A stretch of DNA of 22,691 nucleotides from Bacillota bacterium (GTDB taxonomy: Bacteria > Bacillota > Clostridia > Clostridiales > Clostridiaceae). Below are positions 6,681 through 15,304 of the stretch, one piece after another. The DNA is taken from positions 1 through 22,691 of the forward strand of contig JAFADP010000125.1 of the NCBI GenBank assembly GCA_023424785.1. Direction: 5' to 3'. Each line of letters begins with the position of its first letter. Within the stretch, counting starts at the first letter, position 1. A model generated the notes under the pieces. The model was given only the letters and a program-made list of their open reading frames with translations, did no database searches and was not told the DNA's origin. Both the position numbers and the translations under genes were made by a program.

Positions 6681-8127
6681 GTTTTAATAAATCTATATTT
6701 CCATTTGAATCAATATATATATTAAAAATATTACTTGATACTGCAATGTGTCTATTTATGAAACATATAGGTAAAAATCTATAACTATTAAATAATTCTT
6801 CTTCATATAATTCATAATTTATTTCATTATTTGATTCATTATCTTCATTAATAAGTAATTTTATATTATTAAAAAATTCATCAATATTTTCTTTATTATA
6901 TTCTAAAATATTTAAAATTAAATCATACCTTTTTTGAAGTTCTCTATCATTAAATTCATCTTCACCTACAAATGAACATGTTAAATCTATTGAGTAATAC
7001 TCTTTAAAATATTCTGTAAGGTATCTTCCTATATCTCTAGAATCTTCGTCATCTCTTGCAAATAAAGTTAATACATTAGGTACTTCAACATTTTCTCCAT
7101 TTCTATTTGTATTAACTTTTCTATTTTGTAATTTAACTAAATCATTCATATCATAAATAAAATAGCTTCCTTCTGCTAATAATATTCTTGACGGATTTTC
7201 TTCTTGAAATTTTTCTATTGAAGAACATATATATCTATATATAGTTTTTCTTTCATCTAAGCTTAAATTATCATTTATTCTAACATACAATCCTTTATCT
7301 TGAGAAAAAGTTAATAGCTTACCCTCTTCATCTAATCTTAGAACCTGGCTTTTAGGTGGATCTAATATAATATCTCTATCACCGACTTCAAAGGCTGCCA
7401 TAGCTAACTCTTTATTCTTATCCTTTATAAATTCTATATTAGACTTACTTTTATCATTACTTGATAAAATCATTTTTTCATCACTTAAATATGAAATATT
7501 ATATGTCCCAGAATATTTTATATTTTTGTAGTTTTCAATTAAGTTATTCCATAAACTTAAATTATCTCTCAATCTATATATAGGCTTAGTTAGCTCATTA
7601 AGAAAATTATCATTTTGTTTATTTAATCTTATTTTTATATTATTTCCATCACTAGTCATTGCTACTGTAGTATCAAAATCACTTTTATTTATCCTATAAT
7701 AATATGCTCCATATATATCTAAAGCTGCAGATATACTTTCTTCATTTTCCACTAATAATAAGTCCTTAAAAAAGTTTATTATATCTTGTGCTGTTATCTT
7801 ACTTCCATCACTCCAATATGCCTTATCACTTATTTCAAAATTATATTCTATTCCATTCTCTGAAACACTTATTGATTTTGCCAATGATGAAATTATATTT
7901 CCATTATCATCTTTATTAACTAGCCCAATACTAGTTGCACAAATAATATCACTATCTCTAATAGTAAGTTCTGATGCTTTTTCTAAATTAGTTGGTATAT
8001 TATCTACAGAATATACTATATTATTAGAAGTATCTTTAATATCGTCTTGTTCAATATCAAAAAAGAAAAATAATGATATAACTATTGTAATTAAGGATAT
8101 TAATAAAATTATAATCTTTTTAAACAA
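6670..8127 (-). CDS. Membrane-anchored family 5 extracellular solute-binding protein-like
   Basis: With the TTG start at 8127 the protein has 485 residues. A longer frame to 8169 exists, but AGGAGG lies seven bases before 8127. It begins FKK and then about 20 strongly hydrophobic residues ending SLFFFFDIEQ, which forms a signal anchor. There is no lipobox cysteine, unlike typical Gram-positive solute-binding lipoproteins. Residues of about 60-120 match the OppA/DppA family start: an IGLVNKDDNGNIISSLA-like strand, then NGIEYNFEISDKAYWSDG and ITAQDIINFFKDLL. The C-terminal half is diverged. Family members deliver peptides or nickel to ABC importers, but no permease or ATPase gene is nearby. It could bind a ligand for sensing or have another envelope role. 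The fold call is good; ligand and function are unknown. Confidence 0.72.
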   Translation of the reverse strand: MFKKIIILLISLITIVISLFFFFDIEQDDIKDTSNNIVYSVDNIPTNLEKASELTIRDSDIICATSIGLVNKDDNGNIISSLAKSISVSENGIEYNFEISDKAYWSDGSKITAQDIINFFKDLLLVENEESISAALDIYGAYYYRINKSDFDTTVAMTSDGNNIKIRLNKQNDNFLNELTKPIYRLRDNLSLWNNLIENYKNIKYSGTYNISYLSDEKMILSSNDKSKSNIEFIKDKNKELAMAAFEVGDRDIILDPPKSQVLRLDEEGKLLTFSQDKGLYVRINDNLSLDERKTIYRYICSSIEKFQEENPSRILLAEGSYFIYDMNDLVKLQNRKVNTNRNGENVEVPNVLTLFARDDEDSRDIGRYLTEYFKEYYSIDLTCSFVGEDEFNDRELQKRYDLILNILEYNKENIDEFFNNIKLLINEDNESNNEINYELYEEELFNSYRFLPICFINRHIAVSSNIFNIYIDSNGNIDLLKLKK

Positions 8128-8206
8128 TATAATTCCTCCTAATATCTTGAATATTAAAATTATATCCAAATAATCACCACTTTAATCATTTTGGTTTTAT
8201 TTATGA

Positions 8207-8212
8207 TATAAT
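8207..8212 (+). promoter_or_regulatory. Possible -10 box for the 8242 gene
   Basis: A perfect TATAAT lies 30 bases before the start codon, about 12 bases upstream of the AGGAGG. The -35 region at the right distance is poor, so this is a weak promoter call. Confidence 0.35.
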
Positions 8213-8241
8213 GATTCTATATTTTTTAGGAGGTTAAAAAA

Positions 8242-8505
8242 ATGTCTATATTATATGGCGCTACCTGTATAGTAGGTATAATTTTTATGTGTGTTTTTAT
8301 ATTTATAGGAATTTGGTTATTTATAATTGCCCTAAAATCTTATCGTCAATTAAGATATAAAAATTATATATTAGAAAAGATATATCAAAAAATAGATTTT
8401 AATCATAATTCTAAGAATGATGATATTTTATCTGATAGTATTGATTTTTTTAATTTAAACGATAATTCTGATAATGATGAAGATTTTGATATAAAAGAAA
8501 ATTAA
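8242..8505 (+). CDS. Small single-span membrane protein, unknown function
   Basis: The 87-residue product starts at ATG with a strong AGGAGG eight bases upstream. One long hydrophobic segment covers roughly residues 5-30. A basic stretch follows (SYRQLRYKNYILEKIYQKI), then a very acidic Asp/Asn-rich tail of about 35 residues. By the positive-inside rule the tail should be cytoplasmic. I recognise no family. It has its own ribosome binding site and terminator, and is flanked by opposite-strand genes, so it is probably a single-gene unit. Clear start signals and the terminator at its stop make it a credible gene despite its size. Confidence 0.72.
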   Translation: MSILYGATCIVGIIFMCVFIFIGIWLFIIALKSYRQLRYKNYILEKIYQKIDFNHNSKNDDILSDSIDFFNLNDNSDNDEDFDIKEN

Positions 8506-8553
8506 AAAAGCAAGATTATTGAATTTATTAATAGCTCAATAATCTTGCTTTTT
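8505..8553. terminator. Bidirectional terminator between two small membrane-protein genes
   Basis: An 18-bp perfect stem (8505-8522 with 8536-8553) has a 13-base loop and A/T flanks that give T runs on both strands. It directly abuts the stop of the plus-strand 8242 gene and that of the minus-strand 8554 gene. Confidence 0.85.
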
Positions 8554-8823
8554 TTACCTTGTTATTCCTATTGAATATATCATTCCAATTAATAAAATAA
8601 AACTAAATATAGAATACTGCAACTTTCTTCTACCATTTTCTTTTAAAAAGAAATCTAATGATAATAATAACATATTCAGACTTAATCCTATTTGAATTGG
8701 TAAATAGGATTCAAAAACTCTTCCTATATATACAAAATCATATGAAGTTAAAATTGTTAAAATTATCATTATACTTGTTATCCAAGCTGCTATAAAATTT
8801 AAAGTTCTTATAACTTTTTTCAT
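8554..8823 (-). CDS. Small three-helix membrane protein, unknown function
   Basis: The 89-residue product has three hydrophobic segments (about residues 8-27, 42-60 and 68-86), separated by short loops such as KENGRRK. It starts at ATG 8823, three bases past the ligA stop, with its AGGTGA inside the last ligA codons. It is therefore the translationally coupled last gene of the pcrA-ligA transcript. I do not recognise a named family. Linkage to ligA suggests only co-transcription and gives no evidence for a role in replication. Confidence 0.75.
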   Translation of the reverse strand: MKKVIRTLNFIAAWITSIMIILTILTSYDFVYIGRVFESYLPIQIGLSLNMLLLSLDFFLKENGRRKLQYSIFSFILLIGMIYSIGITR

Positions 8824-8826
8824 ATT

Positions 8827-10818
8827 CTATTCACCTATCATATTCTCAAATTCACTTTCTGATATAACCTTAACACCTAAATCTATAGCTTTTTGTAATT
8901 TTGATCCTGCCTCTTCTCCAGCTAAAACATAATCTGTTTTTTTACTTACACTACCTGACACCTTTGCTCCTAATAACTCAAGCTTTTCTTTTATACTTGT
9001 TCTACTATAATTTTTAAGAGTTCCTGTAACAACTACTGTCTTTCCAGAGAATGCACTTTCAGATATCTCTTGCTCTTCATATTTAGGAGATACACCAAGA
9101 GATAAAAGTTCATCTATTGTATTTAATACTTTCTCTTCTCTAAAGAATTCAAATACACATTTAGCAACTATCTCTCCTACATCTTGTACTTCAACTAATT
9201 CTTCTAATGATGCTGCTTTTAATCCATCTATAGATTTAAATCTTTTTACTAAATCTTTAGCTGTTTTAACACCAACATTAGGTATTCCTAACGCATATAT
9301 AAATGCATATAGTTCACAGTCTTTACTCTTTTCTACTGCATCAAGAAGATTTTGAGCCTTCTTTTCTCCAAACTTCTCTAATGTAATTAATTCATCCTTC
9401 TTAAGTTTATATAAATCTGATATTGATTTTATATTAAGTTTTTCAAATAATTGTTCTGCGGTTCTTTCTGAAAATCCAGCTATATTCATAGCTTCTCTTG
9501 ATGCATAATGAACAATACTCTTTACCATTTGCGGTTTACAAGATAAAGTATTTTCACAGAAGTAATGCGCTCCATCTAACACAAGGTGACTTCCACAAGC
9601 TGGACATATTTCTGGTGGAACTATTTCTTGTGAATTTTCTAATGACTCTTGAACAACTCCCATAATCTCTGGAATTACATCATTTGATCTTCTTACAAAA
9701 ACTTCCGCACCAATTCTTACACCTTTTCTATTTATATCATCCATATTATTTAAAGTTGCTCTTTTTACTGTAACACCTGCTAATTCTATAGGTTCTAATA
9801 AGGCTGTTGGTCCTACTCTCCCACTTCTTCCAACATTCCATTCTACTCCTAATAGCTTTGTTGTAGCTTCTTGTGCTTCAAACTTATATGCAATTGCCCA
9901 CTTAGGAAATTTCACTGTATATCCTAGTAACTCCCTTGTTCTTATATCATCTATAGCAATAACTAACCCATCAATGTCATAGTTCAAATCAAATCTTATA
10001 TCTTTAATATATTCTATTTCTTTTTCTATTTCTTCTACAGAATTACATACTCTAATATAATCATCTATAGGAAATCCATTTTCCTTAATAAATTCTAGCA
10101 TTTCTAAATATGATTTAAATTGATATCCCTCTTTATATCCTACATCATAGAAAAATGCTGATAAATTTCTATTAGCAGTTTCTTTTACATTTAAGTTTCT
10201 TAATGCTCCTGCTGCTCCATTTCTAAGATTTTTTAATGGTACAGAGGCTGTCTTATTATAGTTCTCAAATGCCTCTGTAGTCATTATTGCTTCTCCATGA
10301 ATCTCAAATACATCTTTAGTATTTATCTTTAAAGGAATTGATTTTATTGTTTTAACTTGAGCTGTAACATCTTCTCCAACAGTTCCTGTACCTCTTGTAG
10401 CAGCAGTTACCATAACTCCATTTTCGTCATATGTTAAATTAATAGTTAATCCATCAAATTTTTTTGTTAAAATATATTTTAAATCTGGAAGATCTTCTCC
10501 CTGTGCTCTCATTTCATTTATAAACTTAACATTTCTATTATGCCAATCTTTTATTTCTTCTAAAGATTGTGCTTTATCCATACTCCAAAGAGGAGCTTTA
10601 TGGGTATATTTACTAAACCCCTCTAAAACAACATCTCCAACTCTTAGTGTTGGGGAATAAGGAAGAATATATCCTTCCTTATTTTCTAATTCTCTTAACT
10701 CATCATATTTTTTATCATATTCTTTATCAGTAATAGTTGGATTATCTAAAACATAATACTCATGAGAGTATCTATTTAATTCCTCAACTAACTCTTCTAT
10801 TCTTTTTTTATTATCCAA
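8827..10818 (-). CDS. ligA: NAD-dependent DNA ligase LigA
   Basis: The 663-residue product has the full LigA architecture. Domain Ia is present at the N-terminus (NRYSHEYYVLDNPTITDKEYD). The adenylation site is KFDG at 120-123, with Lys120 the AMP acceptor, followed by ATRGTGTVGEDVT. The OB fold comes next, then a four-cysteine zinc finger at about 405-430 (CPACGS...FCENTLSC). Helix-hairpin-helix repeats follow, and a C-terminal BRCT domain starts near 588 (FSGKTVVVTGTL). It seals nicks in replication and repair using NAD. Clostridial ligases have this KFDG form rather than the KIDG seen in many others. The start is TTG at 10818, with GGAGG eight bases upstream, 17 bases after pcrA. The pcrA-ligA pair is a standard Firmicute operon. 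Confidence 0.97.
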   Translation of the reverse strand: MDNKKRIEELVEELNRYSHEYYVLDNPTITDKEYDKKYDELRELENKEGYILPYSPTLRVGDVVLEGFSKYTHKAPLWSMDKAQSLEEIKDWHNRNVKFINEMRAQGEDLPDLKYILTKKFDGLTINLTYDENGVMVTAATRGTGTVGEDVTAQVKTIKSIPLKINTKDVFEIHGEAIMTTEAFENYNKTASVPLKNLRNGAAGALRNLNVKETANRNLSAFFYDVGYKEGYQFKSYLEMLEFIKENGFPIDDYIRVCNSVEEIEKEIEYIKDIRFDLNYDIDGLVIAIDDIRTRELLGYTVKFPKWAIAYKFEAQEATTKLLGVEWNVGRSGRVGPTALLEPIELAGVTVKRATLNNMDDINRKGVRIGAEVFVRRSNDVIPEIMGVVQESLENSQEIVPPEICPACGSHLVLDGAHYFCENTLSCKPQMVKSIVHYASREAMNIAGFSERTAEQLFEKLNIKSISDLYKLKKDELITLEKFGEKKAQNLLDAVEKSKDCELYAFIYALGIPNVGVKTAKDLVKRFKSIDGLKAASLEELVEVQDVGEIVAKCVFEFFREEKVLNTIDELLSLGVSPKYEEQEISESAFSGKTVVVTGTLKNYSRTSIKEKLELLGAKVSGSVSKKTDYVLAGEEAGSKLQKAIDLGVKVISESEFENMIGE

Positions 10819-10835
10819 TTCTTAATCCTCCAAAA

Positions 10836-13800
10836 CTATACTAACTCTAAATTAGCAAATGATAATAATAAAACTTTTACTCCTTGCTTATCAAATGCAA
10901 TAGTAAGCTTTTTATCATCACCTGATGGAACTATAGATACAACAGTACCTACTCCAAATACTTTATGTTTAACCTTACTACCTAATTTAATTCCATTAGA
11001 ATCTATTACTTTTTCTTTCGCCTGTGACATAGCAGTTGTTTTTTTGTCATTAGGTCTATTTCCATATAAGCTATCTCTTAAACTATGAGGATTATTAACT
11101 TTTGTTGTGTTTCTTAATTGATTATTATTTAAAGTTTCAGAAACTCCTCTTTCATTTACATATTCTCTTAGTGAAGAAGATATTTCATCTATAAAGTCAG
11201 ATTGACTATAGCTCACAGTTCTACCAAATACTCTTCTTACCTGTGCTGATGTCATATATAGACTTTCTTTTGCTCTAGTAATAGCAACATAACAAAGCCT
11301 TCTAGATTCCTCCATTTGATCTTCTTTTTCTATGTCCCCAAGGCTTGGGAATATTCCATTCTCCATTCCCACCATAAATACTACTGGGAACTCAAGACCC
11401 TTTGCACTATGAATAGTCATAAGAACAACAGATCCTTCTCCATCTTCCTCTTCATCATCAAGCTTATCTGTATCTTGAACTAATGATACCTTTTCTAAAT
11501 ATGCCTCTAAGCTTTTATCCTCACTTGTATTTTCAAAATCAACTGCATCTGATACTAATTCTTGAAGATTTTCTACTCTGCTCTTATCTTCAATTTCTTT
11601 AGAATTTTTTAATTGTTCTAAGTATCCAGTATCATTTAATATTGCTTCTATAAGTTCAGAAACTTTTAGTGTCTCTTTAAGGTCCATGAACTTTTCCATA
11701 AGCTCTGTAAACTTTTCTATACTAGTTGCATTTCTCGGAGTAAGTGTGGCTATACCCCTTACTGCTAATAACGCATCCCATAAATCTAACTGAAAGTCAT
11801 TAGCAAAAGTTTGTATTTTGCTTATAGTTGCATCTCCAATACTTCTCTTTGGAACATTTATTATTCTTCTTAAGCTTATATCATCTTTAGGATTAACTAA
11901 TACCTTAAGGTAACTTAACAAGTCTTTAATTTCTTTTCTATCAAAGAACTTAGTTCCTCCAACTATTTTATATGCAATACCTCTTCTTCTTAAAGTTTCT
12001 TCGAATAAACGAGATTGTGCATTGGTTCTATAAAGAATTGCAAAATCTTCATTCTTTCTATTCTCTGTATTCTTTAAATCTAAAATTGTTTTTGCTACAA
12101 AATCACTTTCTGATCTATCATCAAATGATCTATAAATTTTAATTTTATTTCCAGACTCTTGTTGAGTTCTTAATGTTTTACTCTTTCTATTTGCATTATT
12201 TTTTATAACTACATTAGCAGCATCTAGAATATTTCCCTTTGATCTATAATTTTCTTCAAGCTTTATAACTTTACATTCTGGATAATCTTTTTCAAAATTA
12301 AGAATATTAGTTACATCAGCACCTCTCCATCCATAGATACAGTTGTGGACTACAATATTATTTGCAATGTAGTTTCTTACACCATCAATATTTAAATCAT
12401 ACACTTTTCCACTATATGATTCTCTTTCAACATCTTCAACTTCATCTAATATTATTTCATTATTCTTTAATCTTGCTATATTCATACCTTTTTTTATACT
12501 TCCAAGAGGCATAAATAATAATGATTTTTCTTTTGTTAATTTTGCTTTTTTAACAATTTCAAAACCTTCGGCTTCTATAGCTAACTTCTTAACAAATTCT
12601 TCTGCATCATCATATGTTGCTCTTTCTGTTTCAACTCTAAAAGTGTTTCTTTGACCATCTCTAACAGAAAATCCTGAATTAATTAATTTATTTTTAGTTT
12701 CATCTCCAGATGAATTTAATCCTATTCTATGAGAATATATACCATCTTTATTTATCTTTCCTCCAAAGAAAGATAAGTTAATTCTTTTTCTAATAGAATT
12801 GCCTCTTATAACTGCTGAACTCATGTGATGTGGATAATCTTTATATAAATTTTCCTCATCCATTAGTTTTTCAGCGTTATTTAATGTATCTATTTCCTTA
12901 AACATTCTATTTATAAGATCTTGAGTTATATTTAATTTTCTACCTCTAGCATTAAATACAACCTTAGGTATCCCATATTTCACAGAAAAATATTCTTCAT
13001 AATATGATGCTTCATTTTTATTATCACAAACTTTAATAATCCACATCTTATCTGCCTGTTCACCATTTAATCTTACTGCAAGACCACTTGTTTTTTCACC
13101 TTTTCTACTTCTAACAGAAGATGTTTGCCCAATTCTATATCCCATTCCGTCTTTATACATTAAATAAACATAAAAAAGATTCTCTTTTATATTTATATTT
13201 GCAAAAGTTATATGATTTGAAGTACCCTTAATAATATTTCCACTCTTAGTTCTAATCTTAACTATTTCTCCATTAAAATCTCTCTCACAGATTTCAGAAA
13301 CTTCCTTTAAAGCAACTTCTCCGTTTCCTATAGCTACTTCAACTTTATCTCCCTTTGAGATATTCTCTATATTAATTTCTCCATTTTCTCCTCTTAAAGT
13401 TGTTCCAGTCACTAAACACTGATCATCGTCTCCAACAACACAAAGATTTTTATATTTTGCTGCAAGTAACTTAACTAATTCATACTGAGCGCCATTTGTA
13501 TCTTGGTACTCATCTATCATAATATATTTAAATTTTCTTTGATAAAACTCTAATACATCTGGATTCTTCTTAAACAACTCAACAGTTTTAAATATTAAGT
13601 CATCAAAATCCATAGCATTATTTTCTTTTAACTTTTTTTGATAAAGCAAATATGTATCTGCAATTTTATTTTCTCTATAATTAGTTTCGAACTCCTTTTT
13701 ATAGCTCTGTGGACCTTGCATTCTATCCTTTGCTCTACCAATTTTACCTGCTACTTCTCTTATCTCAATATCCTTGGTATCTATATTAAGCTCCTTCATA

Positions 13801-14168
13801 CATTCAGTTAATAATGTTTTTTGATCTGATGTATCGTAAATTGTAAAATTACTTTTATATCCTATATTCTCTACTTCTCTTCTTAAAATTCTTACACAAG
13901 TAGAATGGAATGTTGATATCCACATATCATCTGCTCTATCACCAACAATAGCTCTAACTCTATCCCTCATTTCTTTAGCAGCCTTATTTGTAAAAGTAAT
14001 TGCTAAAATATTATAAGGAGGTATATCTAAATCCTCTATCATATGAGCCATTCTATATGTAAGAACTCTGGTTTTTCCAGATCCAGCTCCAGCTAATATA
14101 AGAACTTGCCCATTTACTGTACTAGCCCCTTCATATTGTTCCTTATTAAGTAATGATTTTAAATCCAA
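10836..14168 (-). CDS. pcrA: ATP-dependent DNA helicase PcrA (UvrD/Rep superfamily 1A), intein-containing precursor
   Basis: The 1110-residue precursor contains a 359-residue intein (251-609). The spliced helicase would have 751 residues, normal for PcrA. Superfamily 1 motifs are in order: Q motif near Gln11, Walker A AGAGSGKT (26-33), motif Ia ITFTNKAAKEMRDRV, motif II DEYQDT (219-224) and motif III GDDDQ, interrupted here. After the intein come IYGWRGAD, motif IV LEENYRS, motif V VVLMTIHSAKGLEFPVVF and motif VI CYVAITRAKE. The C-terminal segment resembles the RNA-polymerase-binding Tudor-like domain. PcrA unwinds DNA 3' to 5' in repair, plasmid replication and removal of recombinase filaments. 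The start is TTG at 14168, with AGGAGGAG seven bases upstream. The intein is in frame and looks intact, so activity should depend on splicing. Confidence 0.96.
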   Translation of the reverse strand: MDLKSLLNKEQYEGASTVNGQVLILAGAGSGKTRVLTYRMAHMIEDLDIPPYNILAITFTNKAAKEMRDRVRAIVGDRADDMWISTFHSTCVRILRREVENIGYKSNFTIYDTSDQKTLLTECMKELNIDTKDIEIREVAGKIGRAKDRMQGPQSYKKEFETNYRENKIADTYLLYQKKLKENNAMDFDDLIFKTVELFKKNPDVLEFYQRKFKYIMIDEYQDTNGAQYELVKLLAAKYKNLCVVGDDDQCLVTGTTLRGENGEINIENISKGDKVEVAIGNGEVALKEVSEICERDFNGEIVKIRTKSGNIIKGTSNHITFANINIKENLFYVYLMYKDGMGYRIGQTSSVRSRKGEKTSGLAVRLNGEQADKMWIIKVCDNKNEASYYEEYFSVKYGIPKVVFNARGRKLNITQDLINRMFKEIDTLNNAEKLMDEENLYKDYPHHMSSAVIRGNSIRKRINLSFFGGKINKDGIYSHRIGLNSSGDETKNKLINSGFSVRDGQRNTFRVETERATYDDAEEFVKKLAIEAEGFEIVKKAKLTKEKSLLFMPLGSIKKGMNIARLKNNEIILDEVEDVERESYSGKVYDLNIDGVRNYIANNIVVHNCIYGWRGADVTNILNFEKDYPECKVIKLEENYRSKGNILDAANVVIKNNANRKSKTLRTQQESGNKIKIYRSFDDRSESDFVAKTILDLKNTENRKNEDFAILYRTNAQSRLFEETLRRRGIAYKIVGGTKFFDRKEIKDLLSYLKVLVNPKDDISLRRIINVPKRSIGDATISKIQTFANDFQLDLWDALLAVRGIATLTPRNATSIEKFTELMEKFMDLKETLKVSELIEAILNDTGYLEQLKNSKEIEDKSRVENLQELVSDAVDFENTSEDKSLEAYLEKVSLVQDTDKLDDEEEDGEGSVVLMTIHSAKGLEFPVVFMVGMENGIFPSLGDIEKEDQMEESRRLCYVAITRAKESLYMTSAQVRRVFGRTVSYSQSDFIDEISSSLREYVNERGVSETLNNNQLRNTTKVNNPHSLRDSLYGNRPNDKKTTAMSQAKEKVIDSNGIKLGSKVKHKVFGVGTVVSIVPSGDDKKLTIAFDKQGVKVLLLSFANLELV
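12342..13418 (-). mobile_element. Intein in PcrA motif III with a GIY-YIG-like endonuclease module
   Basis: The insertion is exact between Gln250 and IYGWRGA. Splicing blocks are clear: block A starts CLVTGTTLRGENGE (Cys1), block B is GTSNHITF with the T-x-x-H pair (Thr66, His69). Block F is VYDLNIDGVRNYIANN, and the C-terminus is VVHN followed by Cys+1. Intein residues 82-160 look like a GIY-YIG fold: FYVYLM, then GYRIGQT, an Arg-rich segment (103-105), a YYEEYF helix with candidate Glu141/142, and Asn156. No LAGLIDADG or HNH motif is seen. Residues of about 161-300 form a further insert of unknown role (HHMSS, GNSIRKRINLSFF, HRIGLNSSGDE). From memory, UvrD-type helicase inteins elsewhere occupy the same site with a similar insert; I could not check this. 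Nuclease activity is inferred only. Confidence 0.92.
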
Positions 14169-14218
14169 ATCGTTACTCCTCCTTTCTTAAATACTATATA
14201 ATTATATCATATGTATAA

Positions 14219-14896
14219 TCAAAATAATCCAAATATAATAGGTATAAATATTGCTGGTAATAAATTTGCTATTTTTATTCTTGTCACTTTAAGCATATTT
14301 AATCCCAATCCCAAAATTAATATTCCCCCTACAGCAGACATATTAGTAATGACAGCTTCACTTAGAAATCCTGAAAGTACTCCTGCACATAAGGTAATTC
14401 CACCTTGATAAATAAGTACAGTAAAAGTAGAAAATATAACTCCTATTCCTAATGTAGAAGTAAATATAATAGAGGATATTCCATCTAATATTGATTTTGC
14501 AAAAAGAGTTGAATGTTCACCCTTTAAACCACTTTCTAAAGCCCCAACTATAGCCATAGCTCCAACACAGAACAAAAGGCTTGATGCTATAAATCCTTCG
14601 GCTATACTTCCTTTATCTCCTTTTTTGTATACTTTCTCTTCAATAAACACACCCAAATGTTCCAATTTCTTATCTAAATCTATTATTTCTCCAATTAACG
14701 CTCCAACTGCAATACATATAATAATTTGTAATGTATCAGTTCCTTGTAATGTACCTGATATACCTATATAAATAGTACATAGTGCTAATCCATTCATTAT
14801 TGTGTTCTCAATTCTCTTTGGAATTTTTCCTTTAGCTATAAAACCTACTAAGCATCCTAATAATATTGTTATACAGTTTACTATTGTCCCTAACAA
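14219..14896 (-). CDS. DUF554 family membrane protein (YdfK/YqgA type)
   Basis: The 225-residue product has six to seven hydrophobic segments. It also has DUF554 landmarks: the N-terminal MLGTIVNCITILLGCLVGF, then IGISGTLQGTDTLQII, GALIGEIIDLDKKLEHLG, the SLLFCVGAMAIVGALESGLKG block and a C-terminal LILGLGLNMLKVTRIKIANLLPA-like segment. The family is widespread in Firmicutes. Transport has been suggested for it, but the function is not established. The start is TTG at 14896, with an unusually G-rich AGGGGGA Shine-Dalgarno (14904-14910). The gene lies 50 bases upstream of pcrA on the same strand. A TATAAT-like box within that gap could give pcrA its own promoter, so co-transcription with pcrA is possible but not shown. 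Confidence 0.9.
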   Translation of the reverse strand: MLGTIVNCITILLGCLVGFIAKGKIPKRIENTIMNGLALCTIYIGISGTLQGTDTLQIIICIAVGALIGEIIDLDKKLEHLGVFIEEKVYKKGDKGSIAEGFIASSLLFCVGAMAIVGALESGLKGEHSTLFAKSILDGISSIIFTSTLGIGVIFSTFTVLIYQGGITLCAGVLSGFLSEAVITNMSAVGGILILGLGLNMLKVTRIKIANLLPAIFIPIIFGLF

Positions 14897-14939
14897 AATA
14901 AAATCCCCCTATTTTTATCATAATAAGTAAATTATATAT

Positions 14940-15002
14940 TAATAAAAATTAAAAAGCTATTTCAATAAAGTTAATTCTACATAACTTACTGAAATAGCTT
15001 TT
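14940..15002 (-). terminator. Intrinsic terminator after the 45-residue ORF
   Basis: A 13-bp outer stem (14952-14964 with 14990-15002) encloses an inner 6-bp stem (14968-14973 with 14982-14987). On the minus strand it is followed by TTTTTAATTTTTATT-like sequence. It starts seven bases past the stop of the small ORF. Confidence 0.75.
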
Positions 15003-15008
15003 CTTATT

Positions 15009-15146
15009 TTACTTTATTTTTTCTCCATTAAAATTTTCATAGTATGATTTTTCTTCAGAATCTCCTACTTTATTTTGATTTTTATGTACCTGTTGTCTTC
15101 TAATACCTTTTTGCATAGGATTACAACTTCCAGGTTTATTTACCAT
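15009..15146 (-). CDS. Small 45-residue hydrophilic protein, unknown
   Basis: An ATG at 15146 opens a 45-codon frame that begins MVNKPGSCNPMQKGIRRQQ and ends FNGEKIK. AAAGGA lies about ten bases upstream, a slightly long spacing. A strong terminator follows the stop. The product is basic in its first half and Glu/Tyr-containing in its second half, with a single cysteine at residue 8. It has no membrane segment or signal peptide. It lies between the divergent 15305 gene and the DUF554 gene. I recognise no family; a small spore or stress protein would be speculation. Codon use matches the neighbours, and the ATG, ribosome binding site and terminator together support a real gene. The 15147-15304 gap is very A+T-rich, with an AT-only palindrome near 15204-15229. 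Confidence 0.55.
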   Translation of the reverse strand: MVNKPGSCNPMQKGIRRQQVHKNQNKVGDSEEKSYYENFNGEKIK

Positions 15147-15304
15147 ATTAATCACATCCTTTCATATAATTATTTTGTTCTTTCATATTTGTTATATTCA
15201 TAATTTTTTAATTTTAAATTAAAAATTTCCTATACGCTTCTATTTTGTTATATAATATCTCTTATATACTTTAAGTTAATTAATATTTAAGGAGATAAAT
15301 CTCT

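Noticed and set aside
8128..8169. Upstream TTG start adding 14 residues to the solute-binding-like protein
   Set aside because: The AGGAGG at the proper distance serves the TTG at 8127. The extra residues would spoil the positively charged start of the signal anchor.
15204..15229. AT-only palindrome upstream of the 45-residue ORF
   Set aside because: It contains only A and T. In DNA this A+T-rich such palindromes are expected by chance, and nothing else supports a site.
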